Shown here: piece after piece, positions 51,693 through 60,035 of the stretch
Position numbering within the stretch: the first letter of the stretch is position 1
How the letters are laid out: each line of letters opens with the position of its first letter
NCBI GenBank assembly: GCA_002387205.1
Contig: DGLA01000001.1
Span: forward strand, 124,001-188,000
Length of the DNA stretch: 64,000 nt
Reading direction: 5' to 3'
Source of the DNA: Stutzerimonas stutzeri
GTDB taxonomy: Bacteria > Pseudomonadota > Gammaproteobacteria > Pseudomonadales > Pseudomonadaceae
Notes under the pieces: generated by a model
Database searches by the model: none
Seen by the model: the letters and a program-made list of their open reading frames with translations, nothing else
What the model was told of the DNA's origin: nothing
Translations under genes and position numbers: made by a program

Positions 51693-52274
51693 TCAGGCGC
51701 TCCGTTGCACCTGCTCGCCGATCAGAGATTGCAGACGATGGAGAAAGCCGAGCCCTTCCTCCCATCGATGGTGCCCTGAGGCCACGTTGATATGCCCGAC
51801 GCCACTGAGCAGCGTCACTTCGCTCCCCCAGGCTTTGCCCATGGCACGCGCCCGCTCGGCGCTTGCGGCTGGATCATTGTCGGAACCCACCAGCACGCTC
51901 GGGAACGGCAGCGGCGTCAAGGGCAACGGCGCGAAGTTGCGCAAAGGCTCGGGGCAGCCCGGTCGCTCGACGTCCGCCGGGGTGACCAACAGCGCACCCC
52001 GAACCCGCCGCAGCGCATCGGGCGCCGCCTGCGCCACCCAATGCGCGACGGTCGGACAGCCGAGGCTGTGAGCGATCAGGACAACCGGCTCCGGCGCTGT
52101 GGCGATTCCGTGATCAAGTTCGGTTACCCAGTCAGGGCGTTGCGGCTGCATCCAGTCGGCCTGCTCGACGCGTCGGCTGTTCGGCAGGGTGCGCTGCCAG
52201 TGACTCTGCCAATGATCCTCAGGCGAGCCGTGCCAGCCGGGGACGATCAGATAATGGAACGGTCCGCGCCGCAT
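51693..52274 (-). CDS. RBBP9/YdeN family serine hydrolase
   Basis: A 193-residue alpha/beta hydrolase. It has the oxyanion-side motif LIVPGWHGSPEDHWQ, nucleophile AHSLGC, acid GSDNDP and catalytic GVGHINVASGHHRW, which together define the RBBP9/YdeN family. The natural substrate is unknown. Its 3' end lies 10 bp from the repeat array, which probably forms its transcript end. Confidence 0.9.
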   Translation of the reverse strand: MRRGPFHYLIVPGWHGSPEDHWQSHWQRTLPNSRRVEQADWMQPQRPDWVTELDHGIATAPEPVVLIAHSLGCPTVAHWVAQAAPDALRRVRGALLVTPADVERPGCPEPLRNFAPLPLTPLPFPSVLVGSDNDPAASAERARAMGKAWGSEVTLLSGVGHINVASGHHRWEEGLGFLHRLQSLIGEQVQRSA

Positions 52275-52403
52275 AGGATGGCCTCATGTAGTCGCTGAGC
52301 CGTGAGTCTATCGCTCGAGAACCCGCCAAAAGAAAGAATAAGAACGCATTTGCTTATGCAAAAACACAAGACTAATGAAGCGTCGCGCCTACCATACGCG
52401 CAT

Positions 52404-52428
52404 AAAAAAGACGCGCCGGAGGCGCGCC
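52404..52428 (-). terminator. Intrinsic terminator of the ferritin-like gene pair
   Basis: On the minus strand GGCGCGCC-TCC-GGCGCGTC forms an 8-bp stem (one G-U pair) followed by six T residues. It lies about 22 bp after the stop at 52451. Confidence 0.9.
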
Positions 52429-52450
52429 AAGGGTTTGAAGCGCACGCGTA

Positions 52451-53173
52451 TTACTGGACTTGCCTGATCAGGTCTTGACGCAGAAGAGTCTTGATCTTGA
52501 CCAGATGGTCGTCTTCCTGCTCTTTGGCTTTGTGAAAGCCCTTGGCGATCCGGGGATGTCCGCCGGCTTCGGCCAGTTCGATCAGCAATTCCCAAGCTGC
52601 GTTGTCCTCGAGCTCGGCCGTCAGCAATGCGCTGATGCCCTGCGCGATGTTAGTACGTGGATCGGTCACCACCTGAAGCACGCCCATGGATTTGACCGCT
52701 ACGACATCGGCACAGGGCGTCTGCGCTGTAGGATCGGCACCAAGCGTCTCGATCGCCTCAGCGACCATGTTCATGTGTTCGAACTCTTCGTCGCGAATGT
52801 GCTGCAGCACCTGAATCAGATCCGACTCGGCCGTTTCAAGAGCTCTGGCCTTGGCGATCATGGCGTCATACAGTCGAACGCCAGTCCGCTCGAAGGCCAG
52901 GCGCTCGCCGAGTTTGTCGACCAGCAGCTCAGGACTCTTGCCCAGCGCCATGTCGAACGTCGACTTAAGCATGCCCTTGGCAGAGCCTGGAACCGGTACC
53001 GAACCGATGCGATCGGCTTCTTCGGCGCGGGTCGCGCGCTCCATCATCATGCCTTTGGAATCGCCCGGTACGTCCGGATGGATTTCATTGACGGCGTCGA
53101 GCAGGCTCTTGGTGTCCTTCGGGGACATCTGCACGCCGGTGAAATTGGTACCCAGTTTTGCTGAAGTTGTCAT
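52451..53173 (-). CDS. Ferritin-like diiron protein A
   Basis: A 240-residue protein with a four-helix ferritin-like bundle. The candidate ligands follow the full diiron pattern: Glu95 (AFERTG), Glu130-x2-His133 (RDEEFEHM), Glu187 (TAELEDN) and Glu220-x2-His223 (EQEDDHL). A 70-residue N-terminal extension precedes the bundle. There is no signal peptide, so it is cytoplasmic. It is not bacterioferritin, Dps or rubrerythrin, as no heme Met, Dps DNA-binding tail or rubredoxin cysteines are seen. The function is unknown; iron handling or an oxidative-stress role is inferred. It lies 12 bp after protein B and shares its terminator. Confidence 0.82.
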   Translation of the reverse strand: MTTSAKLGTNFTGVQMSPKDTKSLLDAVNEIHPDVPGDSKGMMMERATRAEEADRIGSVPVPGSAKGMLKSTFDMALGKSPELLVDKLGERLAFERTGVRLYDAMIAKARALETAESDLIQVLQHIRDEEFEHMNMVAEAIETLGADPTAQTPCADVVAVKSMGVLQVVTDPRTNIAQGISALLTAELEDNAAWELLIELAEAGGHPRIAKGFHKAKEQEDDHLVKIKTLLRQDLIRQVQ

Positions 53174-53185
53174 GTCCTGTTCTCC

Positions 53186-54361
53186 TCAAGAAACCTTGCG
53201 CATGCCCATGAGTTCACCGCCCGGGGCCCACTGATAACCCGCCGAGACAATATTCGACGCGATGCCTTCGGAATTGAGCTGGGCCCGATAGTCTAGGGAG
53301 TTCTGCGGCTCCTGGCTCTTGTCGACGTACTGGGTGCCGCTGGAGCGCAGGTTGACCTCGGCCGCCAGGACCTGACGGACAAACTCACGCTGGCTCTTGA
53401 ACTCGATCATCTTCGGCAGCGGGCCGCCGAGGATTTCCGCCGGATCGCGGCGCTCGATGTTCTTGAAGTGCTCACAGGCGATGTTCAGGTGGCCCAGCTC
53501 GTAATCGAGGAAGCGCTCCCACATGGCCTTGATACGCGGGTTGGTTTCCTGCTCGGCACAGCTGGCGTAGGCATAGACTTCCATCGCCTCGTGCACCAGC
53601 CACTTCTCCATGAAGGATTCCTGCGGATCGGCCAGCGAGCCGTACTGGGTGACGTGCTGCTCTTCGACCGAGGCGATCTCGGCGTAGAGCTGGCGCGCCA
53701 GCGGGTCGGCGAACAGCGGGCCGATGTTCTGGTAGTAGTCATGCGTCTGGAATTCGGCGGCGGTGATCAGGGCGCAATGAATCTTGGTGATCAGGTCCGC
53801 CTGCTCCTTCGCGTAGCTTTCGCGCAGGTCATTTTCAGGGTGGCGATGATGCTCGGACGTCTGCCGACCCGGCACGATATCGGTGTAGCCCTGCAGGATG
53901 TTGTTTGCATCCTTGCCTTCGAGGCGGTCGAGCATGGCCGAGTAGCGGTACAGGTGGTCGAAATCTTCCAGCAGACCATAGCGATAGGTCTGTGCCTGGT
54001 AGGGATCGGGCTCAGTCTGGGCGACCGCGGCAGTCACTTCGATGGCGACCTGCTCGTAGGCAACCGTGGTTTCCAGGGGCGAGTGGTCGGCGGAGATCAG
54101 CCAGTTGATCATGGTCGCCTGGTGCTGCTCGGCGCGACGGATCTCAGCGAGCGGGCCACGCAGCTGGCCGGTGATACGCGCAATGCCATGCTTGAGGCGC
54201 AGCGCGTCGGTTTCGACACCGTTCATCAGGATGATGCGCACCCGGGTAAAGGCGTCGTCGTCGAGCTTGCTGATGGGCTTGCCCGCCATTTCCTTCCAGG
54301 TGAACTTCTGCTTGTCGAGCGGCGTGCCCTTGTTGTCGAGAATGCCGGTTAGGTTGTCCAT
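53186..54361 (-). CDS. Ferritin-like protein B, apparently a double helical bundle
   Basis: A 391-residue protein with two ferritin-like halves. The second half has a clear diiron set: Glu203 (TAAEFQTH), Glu233-x2-His236 (VEEQH), Glu258/Glu261 (HEAMEVYAYA) and Glu288-x2-His291 (DYELGH). The first half (about 45-140) has a related but altered set: Glu50, AEQH at 77-80, Glu103 and EDFDH at 132-136. No signal peptide is present. GGAGG lies just before ATG 54361. It is the first gene of a two-gene transcript with protein A. I know no assigned function for this pair. Confidence 0.78.
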   Translation of the reverse strand: MDNLTGILDNKGTPLDKQKFTWKEMAGKPISKLDDDAFTRVRIILMNGVETDALRLKHGIARITGQLRGPLAEIRRAEQHQATMINWLISADHSPLETTVAYEQVAIEVTAAVAQTEPDPYQAQTYRYGLLEDFDHLYRYSAMLDRLEGKDANNILQGYTDIVPGRQTSEHHRHPENDLRESYAKEQADLITKIHCALITAAEFQTHDYYQNIGPLFADPLARQLYAEIASVEEQHVTQYGSLADPQESFMEKWLVHEAMEVYAYASCAEQETNPRIKAMWERFLDYELGHLNIACEHFKNIERRDPAEILGGPLPKMIEFKSQREFVRQVLAAEVNLRSSGTQYVDKSQEPQNSLDYRAQLNSEGIASNIVSAGYQWAPGGELMGMRKVS

Positions 54362-54611
54362 GGAGCCTCCGTTTGAACGGCTTGTATTGGCTAGGCGTAC
54401 GAATCCGTACGGCTAAATCACGGGTCAGCAGCGCTGACGGCCTAGAAAAGGGACGGAGGCAAGCGGAAAAGAATTCCGTGAATTTTGCTGTGAACATGCA
54501 AGGAGTCGACAGGCGGCAGCTGGCATCCCCTTCGAATAGGTTGAGTCTCAACGAAAGGGAATCGGCAACGACACCTTGCCGCATGGGACCTCAAACGAAG
54601 CGGCGAGTGTT

Positions 54612-55673
54612 TCAGCGAAGCGCGTCCAACCGACTCTTCCGCTCGTCGGGACGCAGGCGGCCCAAGGCAGCCGCTTCGGTATAGAAACGCTGCCAATCAC
54701 CGCCGACCTGCTCGAATAATGCGGCGAACGCAGGCACCCACCGATCATAGAGACCGAACGGAACCAGACTGGCATTGTTAAGCGGCTGGGCCATCCAGCG
54801 ATCGAAGCGGCCGTCACCCTCCAAGGGCCCGTTGCGCAACTGCCCATAGGCCTGCCGCATGCGCATGAATTCGTCACGCTTGGCGGCGCGCATTGCAGAC
54901 TCGCTCAAGCCGGATGCATAGATCGCCGCCAACCGGTCTCGGGTCGCCAGCACCAGCCTGCTGAGATCGGCGTACTGGTTGCGTGCGGCCTCGCCCGGTG
55001 GCGGCAGGCCGCGGCTGGCGCGCCACTGCCGCAGCCCTTCGCGCTCGACGAAGGAGGCAAAGGACTCGTTGAAGGATGTGTCATCGGACACATAGAGCTG
55101 CTGATGCGCCAGCTCGTGGAAGATCAGCCCGGCCAGCCGCTCGTCATCCCAGCGCAGCATGGAACTGAGCAGCGGATCGTCGAACCAGCCCAGGGTGGAG
55201 TAAGCCTGCACGCCGGCCACCAGCGTGTCGTGGCCTTCCGCTTTCAACAAGGCCGCCTGCCCCCGTGCCCGACCCTCCTGGTAATAGCCGCGATAGGCGA
55301 CGCATCCGGCGATCGGAAAACAGTGTGTCAGCGGAGCCACGGAAAACTCCTCGGTGGCGAACACATTCCACACCACATAGGGCCGCTGGATGTCTGCATA
55401 CACTTCATAGCTGCGGTTGTCCGGCAGCGCCAGGGCGGAACTGGCAAAGCGTCTGGCCTGCAGCGCCAGGGCGAGCCGTTGACGCAATTGCGGATCGGTC
55501 TGGGGGCGGTCGATGACGGCGGTGATCGGCTCGCGCTGGCGTAGCAGATCCATCTGGCCGCCCGCCAACTGACCGTAATAAGTGCTGCAACCGCTCAGAA
55601 AAATGCATAGCGATAGCGGAACCCAACGGGCGACCGGATTGTCGACAAGGGCGGTCTGCGGCTTCCTAGACAA
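54612..55673 (-). CDS. Lipoprotein zinc aminopeptidase (predicted aminopeptidase family)
   Basis: A protein of about 353 residues with a lipobox (LCIFLSGC, Cys at about residue 29) and the zinc motif HELAHQQLYVSDDTSFNESFASFVE, which gives HExxH plus a downstream Glu. This matches the family annotated as predicted aminopeptidase (PF10023). It is probably anchored in a membrane facing the periplasm. The start is unsure: the frame reaches back to ATG 55769, but TTG 55673 (SRKPQTALVDNP...) has AGGTGG at the right distance and gives a normal lipoprotein signal. Confidence 0.82.
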   Translation of the reverse strand: MSRKPQTALVDNPVARWVPLSLCIFLSGCSTYYGQLAGGQMDLLRQREPITAVIDRPQTDPQLRQRLALALQARRFASSALALPDNRSYEVYADIQRPYVVWNVFATEEFSVAPLTHCFPIAGCVAYRGYYQEGRARGQAALLKAEGHDTLVAGVQAYSTLGWFDDPLLSSMLRWDDERLAGLIFHELAHQQLYVSDDTSFNESFASFVEREGLRQWRASRGLPPPGEAARNQYADLSRLVLATRDRLAAIYASGLSESAMRAAKRDEFMRMRQAYGQLRNGPLEGDGRFDRWMAQPLNNASLVPFGLYDRWVPAFAALFEQVGGDWQRFYTEAAALGRLRPDERKSRLDALR

Positions 55674-55800
55674 AGGCTGGTCCACCTGCGATGACCCTCC
55701 AGGGGTCGGTGCGCATGAGCCTACAACGACATCGAAGCCCACCCAAAACCGAACATGCAGACGCGACATAGCAGGCCGCTACCGGTCGGAGACCCTGTTC

Positions 55801-56226
55801 ATGCGAACCCTGATACTTGCTCTTGCGCTGTCCAGCCTGGGCGGTTGCGCCATGTGGATGCCCAAGCCTGACCCGAACCAGGCCTGGATTGACCTCGCCC
55901 CGCACGGCGAGACCGAACTGGTGGCCGTGGCGGTCGATGACCAGCCACTCGATGATGGGCGCTATTTTCAGGTCGAACCCGGCAGCCATCAGCTGGGCAT
56001 GCGCTATCGCTTCGAAGTCGGCCCGGCCAACGTCGGAAGCGACAGCGAGGCCCTGCCGCGCGACTGCCGGCTGACCCTGAGCTACGACAGCTTCGACGCC
56101 GGTGCCCGCTATCGCCTGGTCGCCGGCGGTTACGGCTTCCGTCCCTGGGCCAAGCTTTACGACCAGAACGACCAGCTTCTGGCCAAGGCGACCGAGCGCG
56201 GTTGCGGCGGAGTCGCAACACGCTGA
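55801..56226 (+). CDS. Small lipoprotein, paralogue 1
   Basis: A 141-residue lipoprotein with signal MRTLILALALSSLGGC (Cys16). The mature domain reads PDPNQAWIDLAPHGETELVAVAVDDQPLDDGRYFQVEPGSHQL and continues with RCxLTLxYDxF- and RYRLVAGGYGFRPWAKLYD-type strands, a beta-rich sandwich. The second copy at 56341 shares PDP-x-x-AW-x-DL, DGRYFQV-x-PG-H-L and the C-terminal LxLAKAxxxxC pattern. The function is unknown; outer-membrane anchoring is inferred. The ATG at 55801 replaces a longer, shadow-like frame. Confidence 0.8.
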   Translation: MRTLILALALSSLGGCAMWMPKPDPNQAWIDLAPHGETELVAVAVDDQPLDDGRYFQVEPGSHQLGMRYRFEVGPANVGSDSEALPRDCRLTLSYDSFDAGARYRLVAGGYGFRPWAKLYDQNDQLLAKATERGCGGVATR

Positions 56227-56340
56227 CGCTGTGAACCGTTCGCCGGTGAAGCAGTCGTTGAAATAGAGCCCCATCTGGCTCAGGCTCAATGGCTGACCGC
56301 GGCAGCACAGGCTGATCCTGCGGACCCCGGAGGATCCATC

Positions 56341-56751
56341 ATGCGTCTGTCGCTCCCGCTACTCCTGGTGTTAGGCCTGACCGGCTGTGCCGGCCCGCTA
56401 CCCGCCCCTGACCCCGGCATGGCCTGGGTCGACCTGACCGCGCAACCCAGCGACATCTTCATGTCCGACCAACTGGACGGCGAACGCACGCCCGACGGTC
56501 GCTATTTCCAGGTCAGCCCCGGTGCGCATGAACTCGAGGCGCGCTACGAATTCGAAATCAGCAGCGGCGGCTTTGGCGATTTTGGCGATACCCAGTACCT
56601 GCGCTGCACCCTGGTGATCGACTACGACAATTTCCAACCCGGCCGGCGTTACCTGTTCCAGGCCCGATCGCTGGGCTTCACCCCACAAGGCTGGCTGCGC
56701 GATGAAGACCGTAATGTCCTGGCGCGCGCCGAAGCCGAGCACTGCTACTGA
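56341..56751 (+). CDS. Small lipoprotein, paralogue 2
   Basis: A 136-residue lipoprotein with signal MRLSLPLLLVLGLTGC (Cys16). The mature part begins PLPAPDPGMAWVDLTAQPSDIF and includes DGRYFQVSPGAHELEARYEFE, CTLVIDYDNFQPGRRYLFQARSLGF and a final Cys. It parallels the gene at 55801 along its length and so arose by tandem duplication. The two are 114 bp apart. The role is unknown. The luciferase-like gene begins 25 bp further on. Confidence 0.8.
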   Translation: MRLSLPLLLVLGLTGCAGPLPAPDPGMAWVDLTAQPSDIFMSDQLDGERTPDGRYFQVSPGAHELEARYEFEISSGGFGDFGDTQYLRCTLVIDYDNFQPGRRYLFQARSLGFTPQGWLRDEDRNVLARAEAEHCY

Positions 56752-56776
56752 GCAGCCGTCAGCAAAGAGGTAGACG

Positions 56777-57772
56777 ATGTCCCGTATCGAACACACCCGT
56801 TTCTCCACCCTCGACCTGGCACCGATCCGCGATGACGGCGACGCCGGGCTCGCCCTGCGCAATTCGCTGGCCCTGGCCCAGCACGTCGAGAAGCTCGGTT
56901 TCGAGCGCTTCTGGGTAGCCGAACACCACAATATGGACGGCATCGCCAGCGCTGCCACCTCAGTGCTGATCGGCTATTTGGCTTCCGGTACCTCACGGAT
57001 ACGCCTGGGTGCCGGCGGCGTGATGCTGCCCAACCACGCGCCATTGGTGGTCGCCGAACAGTTCGGCACGCTGGAAGCGCTCTATCCCGGGCGGATCGAG
57101 CTAGGCCTGGGCCGCGCGCCGGGTGCCGATCAGTTCACCGCCCATGCCTTGCGCCGCGACCGCATGGGCAGCGCCGATGACTTTCCGGCGGACGTGGAAG
57201 AACTGCAGCGGTTGCTCGGGCCGCGCCAGCCCAACCAGCGGGTCATCGCCATGCCGGGTGTGGGCAGCAACGTGCCGATCTGGCTGCTCGGTTCGAGCCT
57301 GTTCAGCGCTCAGCTGGCTGCTGCCAAAGGCCTGCCCTACGCCTTCGCTTCGCATTTCGCGCCACGTTACGTGCACGAGGCGATTCGCCTGTACCGCGAG
57401 AACTTCCGCCCCTCCGAGGTCCTGGACAAGCCCTACGTAATGCTTGGCGTCCCCTTGATGACGGCCGATACCGACGAGCAGGCCGAGTATCTGGCCACCA
57501 CCGCCTACCAGCGCATCCTTGCCTTGATCCGCGGCCAGAGCCTGGTACTGGTGCCTCCGGTGACGAGCATGCAGGGCAAATGGCTGCCGCATGAACAGGA
57601 TGCGGTGGGCAGCTTCCTCGGTATGGCGCTGATCGGCGGGCCGGAGAAGATCCGTGCGCGCCTGGATGTGCTGCTCGAACAGACCGGCGCCGATGAATTG
57701 ATCTTTACCTGCGACTTCTACGAAACCGCCGACCGTCACCGCGCCTTCGAGATCGTCGCCGGGCTGCGTTGA
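56777..57772 (+). CDS. LLM-class flavin-dependent oxidoreductase (luciferase-like monooxygenase)
   Basis: A 331-residue bacterial luciferase-fold oxidoreductase of the MsnO8/YhbW subgroup. It has RFWVAEHHNMDGIASAATSVLIGYLA, the FMN-site strand RIRLGAGGVMLPNHAPLVVAEQFGTLEALYPGRIELGLGRAPG, and a C-terminal segment GGPEKIRARLDVLLEQTGADELIF. It would use FMNH2 and oxygen, but the substrate is unknown. AGAGG precedes ATG 56777. It converges on the MDR gene across 44 bp. Confidence 0.92.
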   Translation: MSRIEHTRFSTLDLAPIRDDGDAGLALRNSLALAQHVEKLGFERFWVAEHHNMDGIASAATSVLIGYLASGTSRIRLGAGGVMLPNHAPLVVAEQFGTLEALYPGRIELGLGRAPGADQFTAHALRRDRMGSADDFPADVEELQRLLGPRQPNQRVIAMPGVGSNVPIWLLGSSLFSAQLAAAKGLPYAFASHFAPRYVHEAIRLYRENFRPSEVLDKPYVMLGVPLMTADTDEQAEYLATTAYQRILALIRGQSLVLVPPVTSMQGKWLPHEQDAVGSFLGMALIGGPEKIRARLDVLLEQTGADELIFTCDFYETADRHRAFEIVAGLR

Positions 57773-57780
57773 CCGTCTTT

Positions 57781-57808
57781 GCAGCGCCAGGTATCGACCC
57801 GGCGCTGC
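57781..57808. terminator. Hairpin between convergent genes, possible bidirectional terminator
   Basis: GCAGCGCC (57781-57788) and GGCGCTGC (57801-57808) form a perfect 8-bp stem in the 44-bp gap between the LLM gene and the MDR gene. T runs on either side are weak, so termination is only suggested. Confidence 0.35.
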
Positions 57809-57816
57809 GCAGCCGA

Positions 57817-58743
57817 TCAGCTTCCGGAGACTTGCAGGATGACCTTGCCGGGGGCGTGGCCGGTCTGGTTCAACCGCATCGCCTCGGCGGCCTTCTCCAG
57901 GGGGAAGCGCTCGGCAACAGGCACGGTCAGCTTCCCTTCGCCTGCCATGTCGGCAAGCTTCTGCAAGTCCTCGCCGCTGGGGCGCACCCAGATATAGTGC
58001 CCGCCCGCCTGCTGCACCGAATCGTCGACGATCGAGGCGTGTCGCCCGCCGTCGCGTAGCACCGCCTGGGTCACCGGCAATACGCCACCGATAAAGTCAG
58101 CCACCACGTCGACGCCATCCGGCGCCAGGGCCAGTACGCGATCCGCCAGCCCCTCACCGTACTCAACCGGCTCGATACCGAGCGAGTCGAGGAACGCGTG
58201 GTTCTTCAGCGAGGCGGTGCCGATCACCCGCGCGCCCAGGTTTCGGGCGATCTGGGCAGCCTTTATGCCTACGCCGCCAGACGCGGCATGCACCAGCACT
58301 ATATCGCCTGCTTTCGTACCCATGCGCATCAGCACCTGGTAGGCGGTCAGCCCCGTCAGCGGCAGCCCAGCCGCCTCGTCCCAACCCAGCGCTGCCGGCT
58401 TGCGGGCCACCGCCCGTGCCGGAACGCTGACGAACTCGGCGTAGGTGCCGCCCTGCACGAAATCCTTGCGCGCGTAGGACAACACCTCGTCACCGGGCGC
58501 GAATTCGGGCACATCGAAGCCCACCGCCTCTACCGTGCCAGCCACGTCCCAGCCGGGAACGACCGGGAAAAAGGTCGGCATCACCGCATCGAGCTTGCCG
58601 GACATCAGTTTCCAGTCCACCGGGTTGACCGATGTGCAGCGCACGCGAATCAGTACCTCACCGGGCGCTACCTTGGGCATGGGCTGGTCGCTGAGCTGCA
58701 GCACGTCGGGTTCGCCGTAACGCTCGTAGATCATGGCTTTCAT
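57817..58743 (-). CDS. Zinc-independent medium-chain dehydrogenase/quinone oxidoreductase
   Basis: A 308-residue NAD(P)H-dependent reductase of the quinone oxidoreductase group. It begins MKAMIYERYGEPDVLQLSD and has VVPGWDVAGTVEAVG, the nucleotide-binding stretch VLVHAASGGVGIKAAQIARNLGARVIGTAS and the C-terminal GKLTVPVAERFPLEKAAEAMRL. The catalytic zinc ligands of alcohol dehydrogenases are absent. The frame continues far upstream, but AAGGAG lies correctly before ATG 58743, which overlaps the SDR stop by 4 nt. Confidence 0.92.
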   Translation of the reverse strand: MKAMIYERYGEPDVLQLSDQPMPKVAPGEVLIRVRCTSVNPVDWKLMSGKLDAVMPTFFPVVPGWDVAGTVEAVGFDVPEFAPGDEVLSYARKDFVQGGTYAEFVSVPARAVARKPAALGWDEAAGLPLTGLTAYQVLMRMGTKAGDIVLVHAASGGVGIKAAQIARNLGARVIGTASLKNHAFLDSLGIEPVEYGEGLADRVLALAPDGVDVVADFIGGVLPVTQAVLRDGGRHASIVDDSVQQAGGHYIWVRPSGEDLQKLADMAGEGKLTVPVAERFPLEKAAEAMRLNQTGHAPGKVILQVSGS

Positions 58744-59822
58744 CGGATGCTCCTTGTGTCTGAAGAGTCGAATGTCGGGATGTAGCCTTTCTCGCCCAGC
58801 CGGCGCAGCGCACCGATCAGGCAGTCTTCGATGCTGACGGCCTCGGTGAACCCTGCCCGGCGGATCTTGCCCATGTCCGACACCATGTCGAATTCGGTGT
58901 TGAAGATGAAATCGCCGAAGGGCCAGCCCACCAGCCTGTCGAACGGTAGCGGTTGCAGGCCGTGACGCTCGGCGATGCGTTGCCAGACATCCCCCATTTC
59001 CGGCATCTGCCGGGCCAGGGAAAACGGCAGCGGTTCGGCGACCTCCAGGCCCAGCGCCTCGCCGACCTTGTGCCAGATGCGCTCCCAGCGAAACGGCTCG
59101 CCGACCAGATTGAACGCCTGGTTGCGCGCCGCCGGAGCCAAAGCTGCCCAGAGGCTGGCCCGCGCCAGCCAGCGTGCATCGGTCAGCTGGGCCAGCACCT
59201 CGCGGTAGGTACGTACCGAACCCGGGAAGCGCAGCGGCACGCCGGTCTCCTGGCTGAGCGCGGCGAATGCGCCGATAACCAGCGCGATGTTCATCGGATT
59301 GCCGGCGATATCGCCCACCACTACGTCGGGACGCAGGATTGACCACTCGAAGTCGCCGCGTTCGGCACGCTCGCGCAGCAGGTCCTCCTGGTTGTAGTAG
59401 AAGTTCGGCCCCAGGTGCCGCGGCGTCTCGTCCTCGTAGAACGGTGCGGTACTCGGCCCCAGGTGCACGCCGTAGACCTTTGCGCCCTGGTAATGGACCA
59501 CGCGCTGCAGCTTCGCCCCGGCGGCCTTCAGCCCGTCGAGCAGATTTCGCAGCATGGCGCCGTTGATTTCGGCCTCGCGGCCGAGGTTCTGGTCCGGCTT
59601 GAGCGCGGCGTAGAACACGTGGGTCGTGTCGCCGGCCGTGGCGAGTGCATCACGGGTGGACGAGGCGTCGGTCAGATCAAGGTCGAGGGCCTCGACATCC
59701 GGGACGAAAGTCCGCCGCACGGCGCGGACCTTCCAGCTGCCGTCCTCGACCAGTGTTTCGAGCAGAGCGTGGCCGATGATGCCACTGGCTCCCACGACGA
59801 GAGCCACTTTCGAATCAGTCAT
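58740..59822 (-). CDS. PRISE-like short-chain dehydrogenase (enone reductase type)
   Basis: A 360-residue extended SDR. It has the nucleotide-binding GASGIIGHALLETL, VVHYQGAKVYGVHLGP and NFYYNQEDLLRERAE, features of the plant progesterone 5-beta-reductase/iridoid synthase-like family and its bacterial members. It probably reduces an activated C=C or C=O bond with NADPH. ATG 59822 (MTDSKVALVVGASG) is the start; the upstream 13 codons are rejected. It is translationally coupled to the MDR gene that follows. Confidence 0.88.
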   Translation of the reverse strand: MTDSKVALVVGASGIIGHALLETLVEDGSWKVRAVRRTFVPDVEALDLDLTDASSTRDALATAGDTTHVFYAALKPDQNLGREAEINGAMLRNLLDGLKAAGAKLQRVVHYQGAKVYGVHLGPSTAPFYEDETPRHLGPNFYYNQEDLLRERAERGDFEWSILRPDVVVGDIAGNPMNIALVIGAFAALSQETGVPLRFPGSVRTYREVLAQLTDARWLARASLWAALAPAARNQAFNLVGEPFRWERIWHKVGEALGLEVAEPLPFSLARQMPEMGDVWQRIAERHGLQPLPFDRLVGWPFGDFIFNTEFDMVSDMGKIRRAGFTEAVSIEDCLIGALRRLGEKGYIPTFDSSDTRSIR

Positions 59823-60035
59823 GAATGTTCCGCTCCCATGCCGCAGCGCTCCGCGGCACACAGGTAGAAGGTTTCGGTTCGCCTTTTAGTGACAGGGACA
59901 CGGGCGGGCAATTCCACTCACGGGACGGCTGGCCAACATGCCGTCCGCCGGGCGCCCTGAACCTAGACCGGACCATTTGCTCGAATGCTGACACCGCGCC
60001 GGACATTCGCCGCCGCCTCAGCTTCGGAACCCTAG

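Noticed and set aside
54396..54411. Two CGTACG palindromes upstream of ferritin-like protein B as an operator
   Set aside because: Each is a self-palindromic 6-mer 4 bp apart; no known regulator matches and the pattern is too short to support.
58741..59346. Fusion of the MDR enzyme with a 200-residue N-terminal domain
   Set aside because: The upstream part of the frame is antisense-phase sequence of the SDR gene; a correct ribosome site and ATGA overlap place the start at 58743.
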